Source: Deltaproteobacteria bacterium (GTDB taxonomy: Bacteria > Myxococcota_A > UBA9042). From it: 64,000 bases of DNA. Numbering within the stretch: the first letter of the stretch is position 1; each line of letters opens with the position of its first letter. A program made the translations under genes and the position numbers. This document shows positions 17,987 through 26,286 of the stretch, in pieces. The DNA is taken from assembly GCA_016875335.1 (NCBI GenBank), contig VGRO01000007.1:1-64000 (forward strand). The letters run 5' to 3'. The notes beneath the pieces were generated by a model. It was not told where the DNA came from. It worked only from the letters and a program-made list of their open reading frames with translations, and did not search any database.

Positions 17987-18241
17987 CTAATCGTGGACGT
18001 GGTCGTGCATGTGCCGCACGAGGATGCCGTTCTGCTCGCAGTACTGGACAAAGCCCAGCTTGGCGATCGAGCGCAGCGCGCGCGTCGACAGACGAATGCG
18101 CACGACGGTGTCCATCTCTGGCACGTAGATGCGCTTGAGCTGCAGGTTGGGCAACTGGCGCATCTTGGTCTTGATGTTCGAGTGGCTGACGCGGTGGCCC
18201 ACCAGCGGGCGCTTTCCAGTGATCGAGCAGGTGCGGGACAT
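17987..18241 (-). CDS. rpmB: 50S ribosomal protein L28
   Basis: 84 residues matching bacterial L28: MSRTCSITGKRPLVGHRVSHSN at the N terminus (quoted partly, residues 1-22), then KTKMRQLPNLQ and VRIRLSTRALRSIAKLG. It is a component of the large ribosomal subunit. The paired zinc cysteines seen in some L28 proteins are absent (only one Cys in the N-terminal block and one near the end), so this is the zinc-free form. It stands alone rather than paired with rpmG. A strong promoter lies 130-155 nt upstream, leaving a leader of about 120 nt. Confidence 0.96.
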   Translation of the reverse strand: MSRTCSITGKRPLVGHRVSHSNIKTKMRQLPNLQLKRIYVPEMDTVVRIRLSTRALRSIAKLGFVQYCEQNGILVRHMHDHVHD

Positions 18242-18367
18242 GGCGGAGCCTGGGGCGCACGGGGCGCGGTCGCGATGCGACAAAACAAGGGCGGCGCCGC
18301 AGCTGCTGCCCAAGAAGACTCAAGATTTCGCGACTTTGGCCAACAAGGCCATCGCCGCGGGGGCGAG

Positions 18368-18397
18368 AATCTAGCCCAATCGCACCCCTGCTGTCAA
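18368..18397 (-). promoter_or_regulatory. Strong sigma-70-type promoter for rpmB
   Basis: Minus strand: consensus-perfect TTGACA (18392-18397), 18-nt spacer, TAGATT (18368-18373). The ~120-nt leader between it and the rpmB start is GC-rich and could fold, but no known ribosomal-protein leader motif is recognised. Confidence 0.7.
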
Positions 18398-18437
18398 CCC
18401 GTAGCGCGTTTGGCCCGGCCCGGCGATACTGCGCCCC

Positions 18438-19163
18438 ATGCGCCTCGACCGCTACGTCAGCCAGGCCACCGGCACCCCGCGCACGCAAACCACGCGCTGG
18501 ATCCGCGGTGGGCTGGTGCAGGTGGGCAGCGTGGTGGTCAAGGACGCAAGCGCCCAGGTCGCGATCGGCCGCGATCGCGTGCGGTTGCGCGGCGCGGAAC
18601 TGGACCCGCCCGGCCACTTGGTGCTGATGCTCCACAAGCCGGCCGGCGTGGTGACCTCGACCGACACCTCCATCGGTCCCACCGTGATGGACTGCATCCC
18701 CGCCGACCTGCGCCGCCGCGACCTCGCGCCCATCGGTCGGCTGGACAAGGACACCACGGGGCTGCTGCTGCTCACAACCGATGGCGGGCTGAACCACGCG
18801 CTCACCCATCCGCGCCGCCACGTCGAAAAGGCCTACGTGGCCGTGTTGGACGGCGCGTTGTGCGCCGACGCCGAAGCCCGGTTCGCCACCGGCCTCGCGC
18901 TCGGCGACGGCACCCTCTGCCAGCCGGCGACCTTGCAACGGCTGGCGGCCGACCAGGTGCGGATCGTCCTGCGCGAAGGCAAGTTCCACCAGGTCAAGCG
19001 CATGGTGGCGGCGTGCGGCGCGGCCGTGGTGGCGCTGCACCGCGAGCGCATCGGCGACCTGTGGCTCGACCCGACGCTCCTGCCCGGCCGGGCGCGCCGG
19101 ATCGACGGCGACGAACTCGCGGCGCTCGGCGTGGGCCGGCCCCTGGAAGAAGAGGCCGCGTGA
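18438..19163 (+). CDS. rsuA: 16S rRNA pseudouridine synthase, RsuA family
   Basis: 241 residues. An S4-like RNA-binding domain covers ~1-55 (MRLDRYVSQATG at the start) and is followed by the synthase domain. The catalytic Asp lies in APIGRLDKDTTGLLLLT (the GRLDxDTTG motif). HPRRHVEKAYVAVL and GKFHQVKRMVAACG are further family blocks. RsuA converts U516 of 16S rRNA to pseudouridine. RluB/RluE/RluF are related, but TxDTTGLLLLT with the short length favours RsuA. The stop codon overlaps the GTG start of the ThyX-like gene (GTGA), so the two are translationally coupled. Confidence 0.85.
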   Translation: MRLDRYVSQATGTPRTQTTRWIRGGLVQVGSVVVKDASAQVAIGRDRVRLRGAELDPPGHLVLMLHKPAGVVTSTDTSIGPTVMDCIPADLRRRDLAPIGRLDKDTTGLLLLTTDGGLNHALTHPRRHVEKAYVAVLDGALCADAEARFATGLALGDGTLCQPATLQRLAADQVRIVLREGKFHQVKRMVAACGAAVVALHRERIGDLWLDPTLLPGRARRIDGDELAALGVGRPLEEEAA

Positions 19164-20764
19164 ACCCCTTGCGCACGGAACCGCAAAGCCCGCTGGTGGT
19201 GCCGCCGCGCGTGCAGTTGCTCGCCGCGTTCGAACGGCCCTACGAGCAGGCCGTGGCCGCCGCGCGCACCTGCTATTCCGGCGCGGGCGTGCTCACGGTC
19301 GATCAGGTGTCGGGCGTGGGGCTGCCGGCCGACAAGCAGCAAGCCCGCATCGAGCTGCGCGATCGCATCGCTGCCTCGACCTTCAAGGCCGGCCACCACA
19401 CCACGTTGCAGCACGGCTACTTGTCGTTTGCGCTCGACGGCGTGTCGCGGCAGTTGGTGTGGAGCACACTGCACGCCCACCCGTTCTACAACAGCGAGCA
19501 GGTGAGCCAGCGCTATGTCGAGGTCAAGGCCGAGCGCGCTGCGATTCCGGTGCTGCCGCCTGCGGCCGACGCGGTGTACCGGGCGTGCATCGACCGCCAA
19601 CTTGCGCAGTACAAGCACCTCATCGGCTTGCTGGAGCCGCACGCCGAGGCCCGTTATTTCGACGTCTTTCGGGCCCGCGCCAAGAAGCCCGAAAAATGGA
19701 TGTCCGCCATCCACAAGCGCGCTCAAGAGGTGGCGCGCTACGTCTTGCCCGTCGCCACCCACACCTGGATGGTGCACACGATTTCGCTGGTGACGCTTCT
19801 GCGCTATTGGCGGCTGTGCGAGGAGCCCGACACCCCGGCCGAAACGCGCTACGTGGTGGGCGAGATGGTGCGCCAGGTCCTGCAATTGGACCCCCTGCTG
19901 GGCCGGTTGGAGGTCGAACCGCTGCCGCACGACCTGTTGCCGGCGGCGCTGCGCATCGGCAAAGGCCTTGACCTCGACCGCCAGCGGCGCATGGCCGCGC
20001 AGTTCGACGAAGAACTCGACGGCCGCACCTCGCGCCTCGTCGACCGGTTCGCCGACAACCCGCGGCGGGTGGCCGACGCCGTCCGTTTGGTGCTTGGCCT
20101 GCCGCGCGACGCCCTGGACGACGACGCCGCGGTGGCGCTGGCCGTGGATCCCGCGCAAAATCCTTTGTGGGGAGAGAGCTTGCAGACCGGCGTCCACCAG
20201 AAGATTGGCCGGGCGCTGCACGCCGCGCACTACCTTTTCCACAAGAAACTGTCCCATGCCGCCGACAGCCAGGACCAACGCCACCGCATGGCCCCGGCGG
20301 CGCGGCCGATGGTGCTCGGCTACTTGGGCGCCGACCCCGACTACGTGGTGCCACAACTGGTCGCCGAGGCCGGCGGCGCCGTCGAGGCGGCCTATCGCGC
20401 GTCGATGGAGCAGACCTGGTCGGCCATCGGCCAGTTGCGCGCGCTCGGCGTCGACCCGCAGTGGCAGGCGTACCTCTTGCCCAACGCCGTGTGCATCCGT
20501 TTTTCGGAATCCGCGGACCTACAGGCCTTGCGCCACAAGCACGCCATGCGCCTGTGCTACAACGCCCAGGAAGAAATCTGGCGGGCCAGCCTGGACGAAG
20601 CAGAGCAGATCCGCGCGCACGAACCCGCCATCGGCCGCCACCTGTTGCCGCCGTGCAGTGTCCGCTTCGCCGCGGGCGTGCGGCCCATCTGCCCCGAAGG
20701 TGAGCGCTATTGCGGCACGCCGGTGTGGTTGTTGGCGGCCGACCAATGGCGCCGCACTTTGTAG
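19160..20764 (+). CDS. thyX: Double-length ThyX-like (FAD-dependent thymidylate synthase) protein
   Basis: 534 residues, about twice the usual ThyX. The first half holds the N-terminal ThyX blocks: GHHTTLQHGYLSFALDGVSRQL and then SEQVSQRYVEV (the SxxSxRY end of the flavin/dUMP-binding motif, about 112-121). The second half repeats the fold more loosely and carries a ThyX-like C terminus (LRHKHAMRLCYNAQEEIW). Canonical ThyX has RHRxxSxNxxSxRY; here the RHR part reads LHAHP (104-108), so a key part is altered. The protein may still methylate dUMP using methylene-tetrahydrofolate, or may be a paralogue with another role. The GTG start overlaps the rsuA stop; cutA follows after 9 nt. Confidence 0.75.
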   Translation: MNPLRTEPQSPLVVPPRVQLLAAFERPYEQAVAAARTCYSGAGVLTVDQVSGVGLPADKQQARIELRDRIAASTFKAGHHTTLQHGYLSFALDGVSRQLVWSTLHAHPFYNSEQVSQRYVEVKAERAAIPVLPPAADAVYRACIDRQLAQYKHLIGLLEPHAEARYFDVFRARAKKPEKWMSAIHKRAQEVARYVLPVATHTWMVHTISLVTLLRYWRLCEEPDTPAETRYVVGEMVRQVLQLDPLLGRLEVEPLPHDLLPAALRIGKGLDLDRQRRMAAQFDEELDGRTSRLVDRFADNPRRVADAVRLVLGLPRDALDDDAAVALAVDPAQNPLWGESLQTGVHQKIGRALHAAHYLFHKKLSHAADSQDQRHRMAPAARPMVLGYLGADPDYVVPQLVAEAGGAVEAAYRASMEQTWSAIGQLRALGVDPQWQAYLLPNAVCIRFSESADLQALRHKHAMRLCYNAQEEIWRASLDEAEQIRAHEPAIGRHLLPPCSVRFAAGVRPICPEGERYCGTPVWLLAADQWRRTL

Positions 20765-20773
20765 GAGCACGCG

Positions 20774-21091
20774 ATGCTGTCCGTCATCTTGACCAGTTGT
20801 CCGCCGGCCGCCGCCCAGGGCATCAGCGACGCCCTGATCCACAGCCGCACGGCCGCGTGCGTGTCGGCGATCCCGGGCGTGCTCAGCACCTACCGCTGGC
20901 AGGGCCAGATCCAGCGCGACCCCGAGACGTTGCTGGTCATCAAGACCACCCGCGACCAGGTCGAGGCGTGCATGGCGGCGCTGCGCGAAGTGCACCCCTA
21001 CACCGTGCCCGAGATGGTCGAACTGCCGGCCGATCGCGTGTGGGAGGCCTACTTGGACTGGGCGACCGCGGAGACGCGGCTGCCGAACTGA
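20774..21091 (+). CDS. cutA: CutA divalent-cation tolerance protein
   Basis: 105 residues, full CutA length. TAACVSAIPGVLSTYRWQG (residues ~30-50), an EETLLVIKTT-like central strand (here DPETLLVIKTT) and the PYTVPEMVELP segment are diagnostic. CutA forms a very stable trimer resembling PII proteins; it has been linked to copper tolerance, though its precise role is debated. GGAG is 8 nt before the ATG. Lying 9 nt after the ThyX-like gene, it probably ends an rsuA-thyX-cutA transcription unit. Confidence 0.95.
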   Translation: MLSVILTSCPPAAAQGISDALIHSRTAACVSAIPGVLSTYRWQGQIQRDPETLLVIKTTRDQVEACMAALREVHPYTVPEMVELPADRVWEAYLDWATAETRLPN

Positions 21092-21142
21092 CGCGCCTGG
21101 ATCGCACGGCGCAGTCGCTGGGCGCAGTGGCGCGGCGGATCG

Positions 21143-22774
21143 TCAGCCGCGGATGTTGCGCACCCGATAGGGCCGGACCGGGTCGGCCATGCCCTTGAGG
21201 CGAATCTCGTCCAGCTCGTCGGCCTCCAGCACGTCAGCCAGGGCCTGGAACGTCGCGGGCGAGATCATCACCTCGCCGGCCTTGGCCTGGCTGCACAGCC
21301 GCGAGGCCAAGTTGACGCCGCGACCGAACACCGTGTAGCTCATGGTCTGCGACGACCCCACGTAGCCGGCGATGACGGTGGCCGTGGCGATGCCGATGCC
21401 GACGCCGACGGTTTCCTTGCCCTCGGCCTGCAATTCCTTGTTGAACTCGGCCACGGCGGCCTGCATCTCGACGCCCGCGCGCACCGCCAGGATCTCGTCG
21501 TTGTCGGTGCCGAGCGGCGCGCCCCATAGCGCCATCACCGCATCGCCGATGTACTTGTCCAGCGTGCCGTCGTGGGCAAAGATGATGTTGCTCACCCGCT
21601 CGAAGTACTCGTTCATCAAGTTGACCATCTCGACCGGGGCCAACCGCTCGGTCAAGCTGGTGAAACCGCGGATGTCGGCGAACATCACCGTCACGCGCTT
21701 CTGGGCGCCGCCCTTTTCGATGGCGAGGTCGCCCGCAACGATGCGGTCGACCAGGTTCGGGCTCAACATGCGCGACAGCGACGAGCGCAGGGCGGCCTCT
21801 TCGAGCACCCGCCGCTGCAACAGCACGTTGTCGATCGAAATCGATGCCTGTTTGGACACCGATGCCAGCACCGACAGGTCCTTTTCGGCGAAAAGGCCCG
21901 AACTGATGAGCGAATCGACGTGCAGCACGCCGAGCAGCCGATCGGTGGTCAGCAAGGGCACGGTCATCGACGAGCGGATGCCCTGCAGCACCACTGAAGC
22001 CGCGTTGCCAAAGCGGGCGTCGAGCCGGGCATCGGTGGACAGCACCGCCTCGCGTTTGGCGATCACGTGGCGCAGGATCGAGCGCGGGACCTTGATCTCT
22101 TTGTCTTCCGCCGTGAGCCCGGCGCCCGGCCGCAACTGGATCGCCGCCTGAACCAGGTGGTCGGCCGGATCGCCGCCGGCCTTGTGATCGACGAAAAGCA
22201 CGATGCCGCGGTCGATCGCCAGCCACTCGAACACCCGCTTGAGCAAGCGCTCAAGGACCGTGTCGATGTCTGGCGCGGAGTTCAGGTCCTGGCTCAGCAC
22301 GTACGCCAGGCGCAGTTTCTCGTAGTCGGCCCGCAGCATGCGGTCGTCGAGGATGAAATCCACGCGCTGGAAATCGCTCGCCAGGTCGATTTGCATCGTG
22401 GCATGGATGCTCGCCGAGGCCGGTTCTTCCGGCGGCGGCTCGGGGTCCGCCTGGGCGGTGCGCACCGTGTCGAGGTCTTCCTGCACGAAGCGCCAGTTGG
22501 TGCTGCCGATGCGCACCTCGTCGTTGTGGCGCAACGCGATGCTCGATTCGACCATGCGATCGTTGCAGAAAGTGCCGTTGCGCGATTCGAGGTCGGTCAA
22601 CAAGAAAATCGTGGTGCCCGCGCGTCGGCTGATGACCGCGTGCTCCTTGGACACCAGGCGGTCGACGATCTGCAACGTATTGGTGGGCTGGCGGCCGATG
22701 GTGGTGATGTCACTCAGGATGATTTCCTGCTGACCCGCCCCGCTGCTGATGCGCACCAGCTTGCACGTGCTCAT
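21143..22774 (-). CDS. FHA-GAF-class III nucleotide cyclase
   Basis: 543 residues with three modules. FHA domain, ~1-95: IGRQPTNTLQI, VSKEHAVI and LESRNGTFCN are the phosphothreonine-binding loops. GAF domain, ~150-310. C-terminal adenylate/guanylate cyclase domain, ~345-515, with metal-binding Asp residues in VTVMFADIRGFTSLTE and DKYIGDAVMALWG and the VFGRGVNLASRL block. It probably makes cAMP (or cGMP) in response to a GAF ligand and to a phosphorylated partner bound by the FHA domain. No transmembrane segment is seen, so it is cytoplasmic. Such FHA-linked cyclases are frequent in Myxococcota. It converges on cutA, 51 nt away. Confidence 0.9.
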   Translation of the reverse strand: MSTCKLVRISSGAGQQEIILSDITTIGRQPTNTLQIVDRLVSKEHAVISRRAGTTIFLLTDLESRNGTFCNDRMVESSIALRHNDEVRIGSTNWRFVQEDLDTVRTAQADPEPPPEEPASASIHATMQIDLASDFQRVDFILDDRMLRADYEKLRLAYVLSQDLNSAPDIDTVLERLLKRVFEWLAIDRGIVLFVDHKAGGDPADHLVQAAIQLRPGAGLTAEDKEIKVPRSILRHVIAKREAVLSTDARLDARFGNAASVVLQGIRSSMTVPLLTTDRLLGVLHVDSLISSGLFAEKDLSVLASVSKQASISIDNVLLQRRVLEEAALRSSLSRMLSPNLVDRIVAGDLAIEKGGAQKRVTVMFADIRGFTSLTERLAPVEMVNLMNEYFERVSNIIFAHDGTLDKYIGDAVMALWGAPLGTDNDEILAVRAGVEMQAAVAEFNKELQAEGKETVGVGIGIATATVIAGYVGSSQTMSYTVFGRGVNLASRLCSQAKAGEVMISPATFQALADVLEADELDEIRLKGMADPVRPYRVRNIRG

Positions 22775-22974
22775 GCCGAAACCGCGCTCCAAGAGGACAC
22801 CACCCGGCCAGTTGCCGAGCGAAGCGACGACGCAATGGCTCCACGCCCGACCTTGCGCCTCTGCGAACGACGGCCACCGGGCCGCAACCGAACGAAAGGC
22901 AAGGGCGGGTGCGCCGCCCGACACCCCAACCGGTCCGGGACGGCACCGCAGATGGTAGCACCGGCAGCGATGGG

Positions 22975-24207
22975 CTACCAGTGCCGCGCCGCCGCTGCCT
23001 GGCGCAACCGCCCCACCACCTGCGCCGTCAGAGCGATCGCGCGATCGACGTCGCGATCCTCGTGGTGCGGCCCGACCGAGAAACGTACCGCGCCGCGCGC
23101 CAGCGCCCGACCGGCTTCGCCGTCGCCGAACATCGCCCGGGTCACGTGCGAGGGCTCGACCGTTCCCGATGCGCACGCCGATCCGGCCGACACCGCCAGA
23201 CCCGCCAAGTCCAGCGCCATGACCAACCGCGGCGCATCGAGGCCGACAAACGACACATGGGCGATGTGGCCGCTGTCTTGGTCCGGCGCCGCAACCGCGT
23301 TGCGTTGGCCGCCCAGTTCGGCGAGGCCTGTGGCGAGGCGGTCGCGCAAGCGGCGAACCCGCGGCGCCTCGACCAGGCGGGCCGCGAGCGTGGTCGCCGC
23401 AGCGCCCAGGCCGACGATACCGAGCACGTTCTCGGTGCCGCCGCGCATGCCAAGCTCCTGGTGGCCGGGCTGCACGGCCTGCAGCGAGGTGCCAGGGCGC
23501 AGCCACAGGGCACCGGTCCCCGGCGGTCCCCCGAACTTATGCCCCGAGAGCGTGATGGCATCGACCCCCAGCATCGACGGATCGATCGCCTGTCGACCCA
23601 TTGCCTGGGTGCCGTCGGTGTGCACCAGCGCCCCGCGCGACCGCGCCGCATGGGCCACTCGGGCGACCGGGTGCACGACGCCCGTCTCGTTGTGGACCCA
23701 AATCAGGCTCACAAACGCCAGATCGGCGCTGGCGACCAAGGTGTCGAGGGTCTCTTCGCGCCACTGGCCCTGGTCGTCGACCGGCAGTTCGACCACCCGC
23801 ACTCCGCGTTGGCGATAGTCGGCGGCCAGCGCGCGCACCGATGCGTGTTCGACGGCGCTCGTCAGGACCGTTGGCGTCCGACCGGCGGCGAGCAGCGGGT
23901 CGAGCACGCCGCGCCAGGCGAGCGCATTGGCCTCGGTGGCCCCACTGGTCAGCACCAGTTCGCGCGGCGCGACGCCCAAGGCCTCGGCCAACTGCCCGCG
24001 CCCCCACTCGACCAGCGCCCGGCCGGCCTGGCCCTTGCCGTGGGTCGAACTCGGGTTGCCCAGGTCGAGCGTCAGCGCCTCGGCCATCGCCTGTCGGGCG
24101 GCGGGGTCGATCGGCATGGAGGCAGCGCAGTCGAAATCCAGCGCGATGTCCGCCAGTTGCCTCGCGCTGTGCAGGGCTCGGGGCCAGTGGGTTGGGCGTA
24201 CGGCCAT
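22975..24207 (-). CDS. NifS/IscS-type cysteine desulfurase
   Basis: 410 residues. It is a PLP enzyme that moves sulfur from cysteine to an active-site cysteine for Fe-S cluster or thio-cofactor synthesis. Pyridoxal lysine: Lys224 in LSGHKFGGPPG. Other blocks are SGATEANALA, HNETGVVHPV, HTDGTQAMG, and the catalytic-loop cysteine in SAGSACASG near the C terminus (the long-loop, group I arrangement). RGGTENVLGIVG is also conserved. The ATG at 24207 was chosen; an upstream frame extension to 24318 overlaps the divergent promoter region. No iscU, iscR or tRNA-thiolation gene is beside it, so its target cannot be stated. About 200 nt without a gene separate it from the cyclase gene. Confidence 0.9.
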   Translation of the reverse strand: MAVRPTHWPRALHSARQLADIALDFDCAASMPIDPAARQAMAEALTLDLGNPSSTHGKGQAGRALVEWGRGQLAEALGVAPRELVLTSGATEANALAWRGVLDPLLAAGRTPTVLTSAVEHASVRALAADYRQRGVRVVELPVDDQGQWREETLDTLVASADLAFVSLIWVHNETGVVHPVARVAHAARSRGALVHTDGTQAMGRQAIDPSMLGVDAITLSGHKFGGPPGTGALWLRPGTSLQAVQPGHQELGMRGGTENVLGIVGLGAAATTLAARLVEAPRVRRLRDRLATGLAELGGQRNAVAAPDQDSGHIAHVSFVGLDAPRLVMALDLAGLAVSAGSACASGTVEPSHVTRAMFGDGEAGRALARGAVRFSVGPHHEDRDVDRAIALTAQVVGRLRQAAAARHW

Positions 24208-24239
24208 GGCGGTTCGGCGCGATGCGGGGCGGGCAACGG

Positions 24240-24268
24240 TTGACGATAGGCGCCCGTGCGGGTCAAAT
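24240..24268 (+). promoter_or_regulatory. Sigma-70-type promoter for the outer-membrane protein gene
   Basis: TTGACG (24240-24245), 17-nt spacer, TCAAAT (24263-24268). It predicts a start near 24275 and a ~26-nt leader to the ATG at 24301. A roughly mirrored TTGACC on the other strand could serve the cysteine desulfurase gene, but its -10 is poor. Confidence 0.5.
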
Positions 24269-24300
24269 GTCGCCCTTGCCCACGCGGCGGCGGAGCGATC

Positions 24301-26274
24301 ATGGACCACCGGGAGCATTCAGTCGAGCGGGCGCCGCCATTGCGGTCGGCCGTGGTCGCGATCGCCGTCGTCGGCCTCGCCTTGACCCACGTCGCGCCGG
24401 CCTCCGCGCAGGAACCGCCGGCCACCGCCGAGGGCGCCAAACCCGAGGGCGAGGCCAAGGACGCCAGCAAGCCCGCAGAACCGCCAAGGGCCGATCCCAG
24501 CCCTCCCGCAGGGCCGTCGCTGCTCGATCAGTTGGACGACGGCACCTTGCCGCCGGTGCCGCCGCCGCAGGCGACCCCGAGCCCGTTCCAGATGGAGTGG
24601 CACGGCTACTTTCGCTTTCGGCCCGACCTGTTGAGCAACGGCCACCTGGGCATGGCGGTGACCGACAAGGCCTTGGGCAACAAGGTCATCACCACCAGCT
24701 CTGTGGCGCCGCCGCTGTCGCTGTGGCCGCAGAACAACAACGACGCCGTCAACGGGCAGTCGGACAAGGTCGGCAAGAAGAACGGCGAGACGGCCCTGTC
24801 CGGCGCCTCGATGCGTCTGCGCCTGCAACCGACCATCAGCGTCGAGCAGAACATCCGCATCGCCATGACCCTCGACATCCTGGACAACTACGTGCTCGGC
24901 GGCAGCCCCGACTACGCTGGGGCGCTCGCCCGGCCCGATGTGCCGCTGTCGGGGTTCACCATGAGCACGCTGCCCGGCGCCATCGCCGTCAAGGAGGCCT
25001 ACGGCGAGTGGAAGACCTTGCTTGGGGTCCTGCGGGTCGGCAGGCAATCGTCGCACTGGGGCCTGGGGATGCTGGCCCACGGCGGTGGTGGCGACGGCTG
25101 GGACCTCGGCCGGCCGACCATCTGGTACGGCGCGCCGCGGCGGTCGTGGGAGGGCCGCGGCTACGCGGTGGACGGCGGCAACTTCAACGACCGCGCCGCC
25201 TTCATCACCAAGATCCCCAAGATCGGTCTGTATCTCAGCGTGTTTTACGACTTCCTGGCCAACGGCATCAGCGACTACGACCCGGCGCGCTTCGACGTCC
25301 AGGCCCGCGACATGACGGCGCTGGACGATGTCCGGCAGATCGGCTTGGTGCTGATGAAGCGCCCGCTGTCCGACGACGACGCGGCGGCTCGCCAACGCGA
25401 ACTCGAAGACGATCGCAGGGGCGTGTTCGACTGGGGCGTCTATTCCGTGTACCGCACCCAACAAAGCGACATCAGCGAAGAGAAAAAGGGCGCCGACGGC
25501 AAGAAGAAGCCGAGCAGCATCTACAACCTGACCGACGCTGGCGACGCCAAGCTGATGGTCCGCGACGCCAAGGCCTTCATCGGCGACGTGTGGGCGCGCT
25601 ACGAAAAACGCCTGTCGCCTTTGCGCCGCACCGTCATCGAGGCCGAGTTCGCGACCATCCAAGGATCGCTCGCCGACACCAACGGCATCATCGGTTCGCA
25701 AGCCAAGAACTTGGACATCAATATGTTCGGTGCCACCGCCAAGGCCGCGCTGCAAGACGAGGGCATGGGCTATTTCGTGGACATGGGCTATGCGAGCGGC
25801 AACAAGACCGGATGCTGGGGCACCTTTGGCAAGGGCGACTGCCTGCTCAGCGACGTCAAAGGCAACCCCGTCGGCGAGGTCACCGGCTTTCGCTTCAACC
25901 GCAACTACCAGGTCGACAGCCTCCTTTTCCGCGAGCTGGTGGGCACGGTCACCAACGCCATGTACCTGCGGCCCACGGTCAGCATCAATGCCTACCCGTG
26001 GTACGGCAGTGACCTGCTGGGTCTGGACCTGAGCGTGCTGCAGGCCATCGCGGTCGAGCAAGACGGCGTGCCTGGCAACACCCGCAACATCGGCACCGAA
26101 CTGTCGGCGCGCGGCCTCATCGGCCGCCGTGGCCAGGCGCTGCTCGATCTGACCTTCGCCTACGCGATCACCGGTGGGGCCTTCGACCTCAAGGCAGGCT
26201 GGTACGATGCCGCAGAATCCAAGCAGCCCGAAAACGCATGGCGGCTGATGTCGCACCTCGCGCTGATGTTCTGA
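24301..26274 (+). CDS. Large outer-membrane porin-like protein (TIGR04551-like)
   Basis: 657 residues. A signal peptide (hydrophobic AIAVVGLALTHVAPASA) ends near residue 37, followed by an Ala/Pro/Glu-rich linker and then alternating amphipathic strands with many aromatic girdle residues (MEWHGYFRFRPDLL, GRQSSHWGLGMLAHGGGG, WDLGRPTIWYG). The C terminus ends in a strand with terminal Phe (MSHLALMF), the usual signal for outer-membrane beta-barrel assembly. The pattern resembles the myxobacterial TIGR04551 outer-membrane proteins, whose function is unknown. It is a probable pore or receptor. lysA begins 12 nt after its stop codon, an unusual pairing of an envelope gene with a biosynthetic one. 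Confidence 0.7.
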   Translation: MDHREHSVERAPPLRSAVVAIAVVGLALTHVAPASAQEPPATAEGAKPEGEAKDASKPAEPPRADPSPPAGPSLLDQLDDGTLPPVPPPQATPSPFQMEWHGYFRFRPDLLSNGHLGMAVTDKALGNKVITTSSVAPPLSLWPQNNNDAVNGQSDKVGKKNGETALSGASMRLRLQPTISVEQNIRIAMTLDILDNYVLGGSPDYAGALARPDVPLSGFTMSTLPGAIAVKEAYGEWKTLLGVLRVGRQSSHWGLGMLAHGGGGDGWDLGRPTIWYGAPRRSWEGRGYAVDGGNFNDRAAFITKIPKIGLYLSVFYDFLANGISDYDPARFDVQARDMTALDDVRQIGLVLMKRPLSDDDAAARQRELEDDRRGVFDWGVYSVYRTQQSDISEEKKGADGKKKPSSIYNLTDAGDAKLMVRDAKAFIGDVWARYEKRLSPLRRTVIEAEFATIQGSLADTNGIIGSQAKNLDINMFGATAKAALQDEGMGYFVDMGYASGNKTGCWGTFGKGDCLLSDVKGNPVGEVTGFRFNRNYQVDSLLFRELVGTVTNAMYLRPTVSINAYPWYGSDLLGLDLSVLQAIAVEQDGVPGNTRNIGTELSARGLIGRRGQALLDLTFAYAITGGAFDLKAGWYDAAESKQPENAWRLMSHLALMF

Positions 26275-26286
26275 CCGCCGGCCGCG

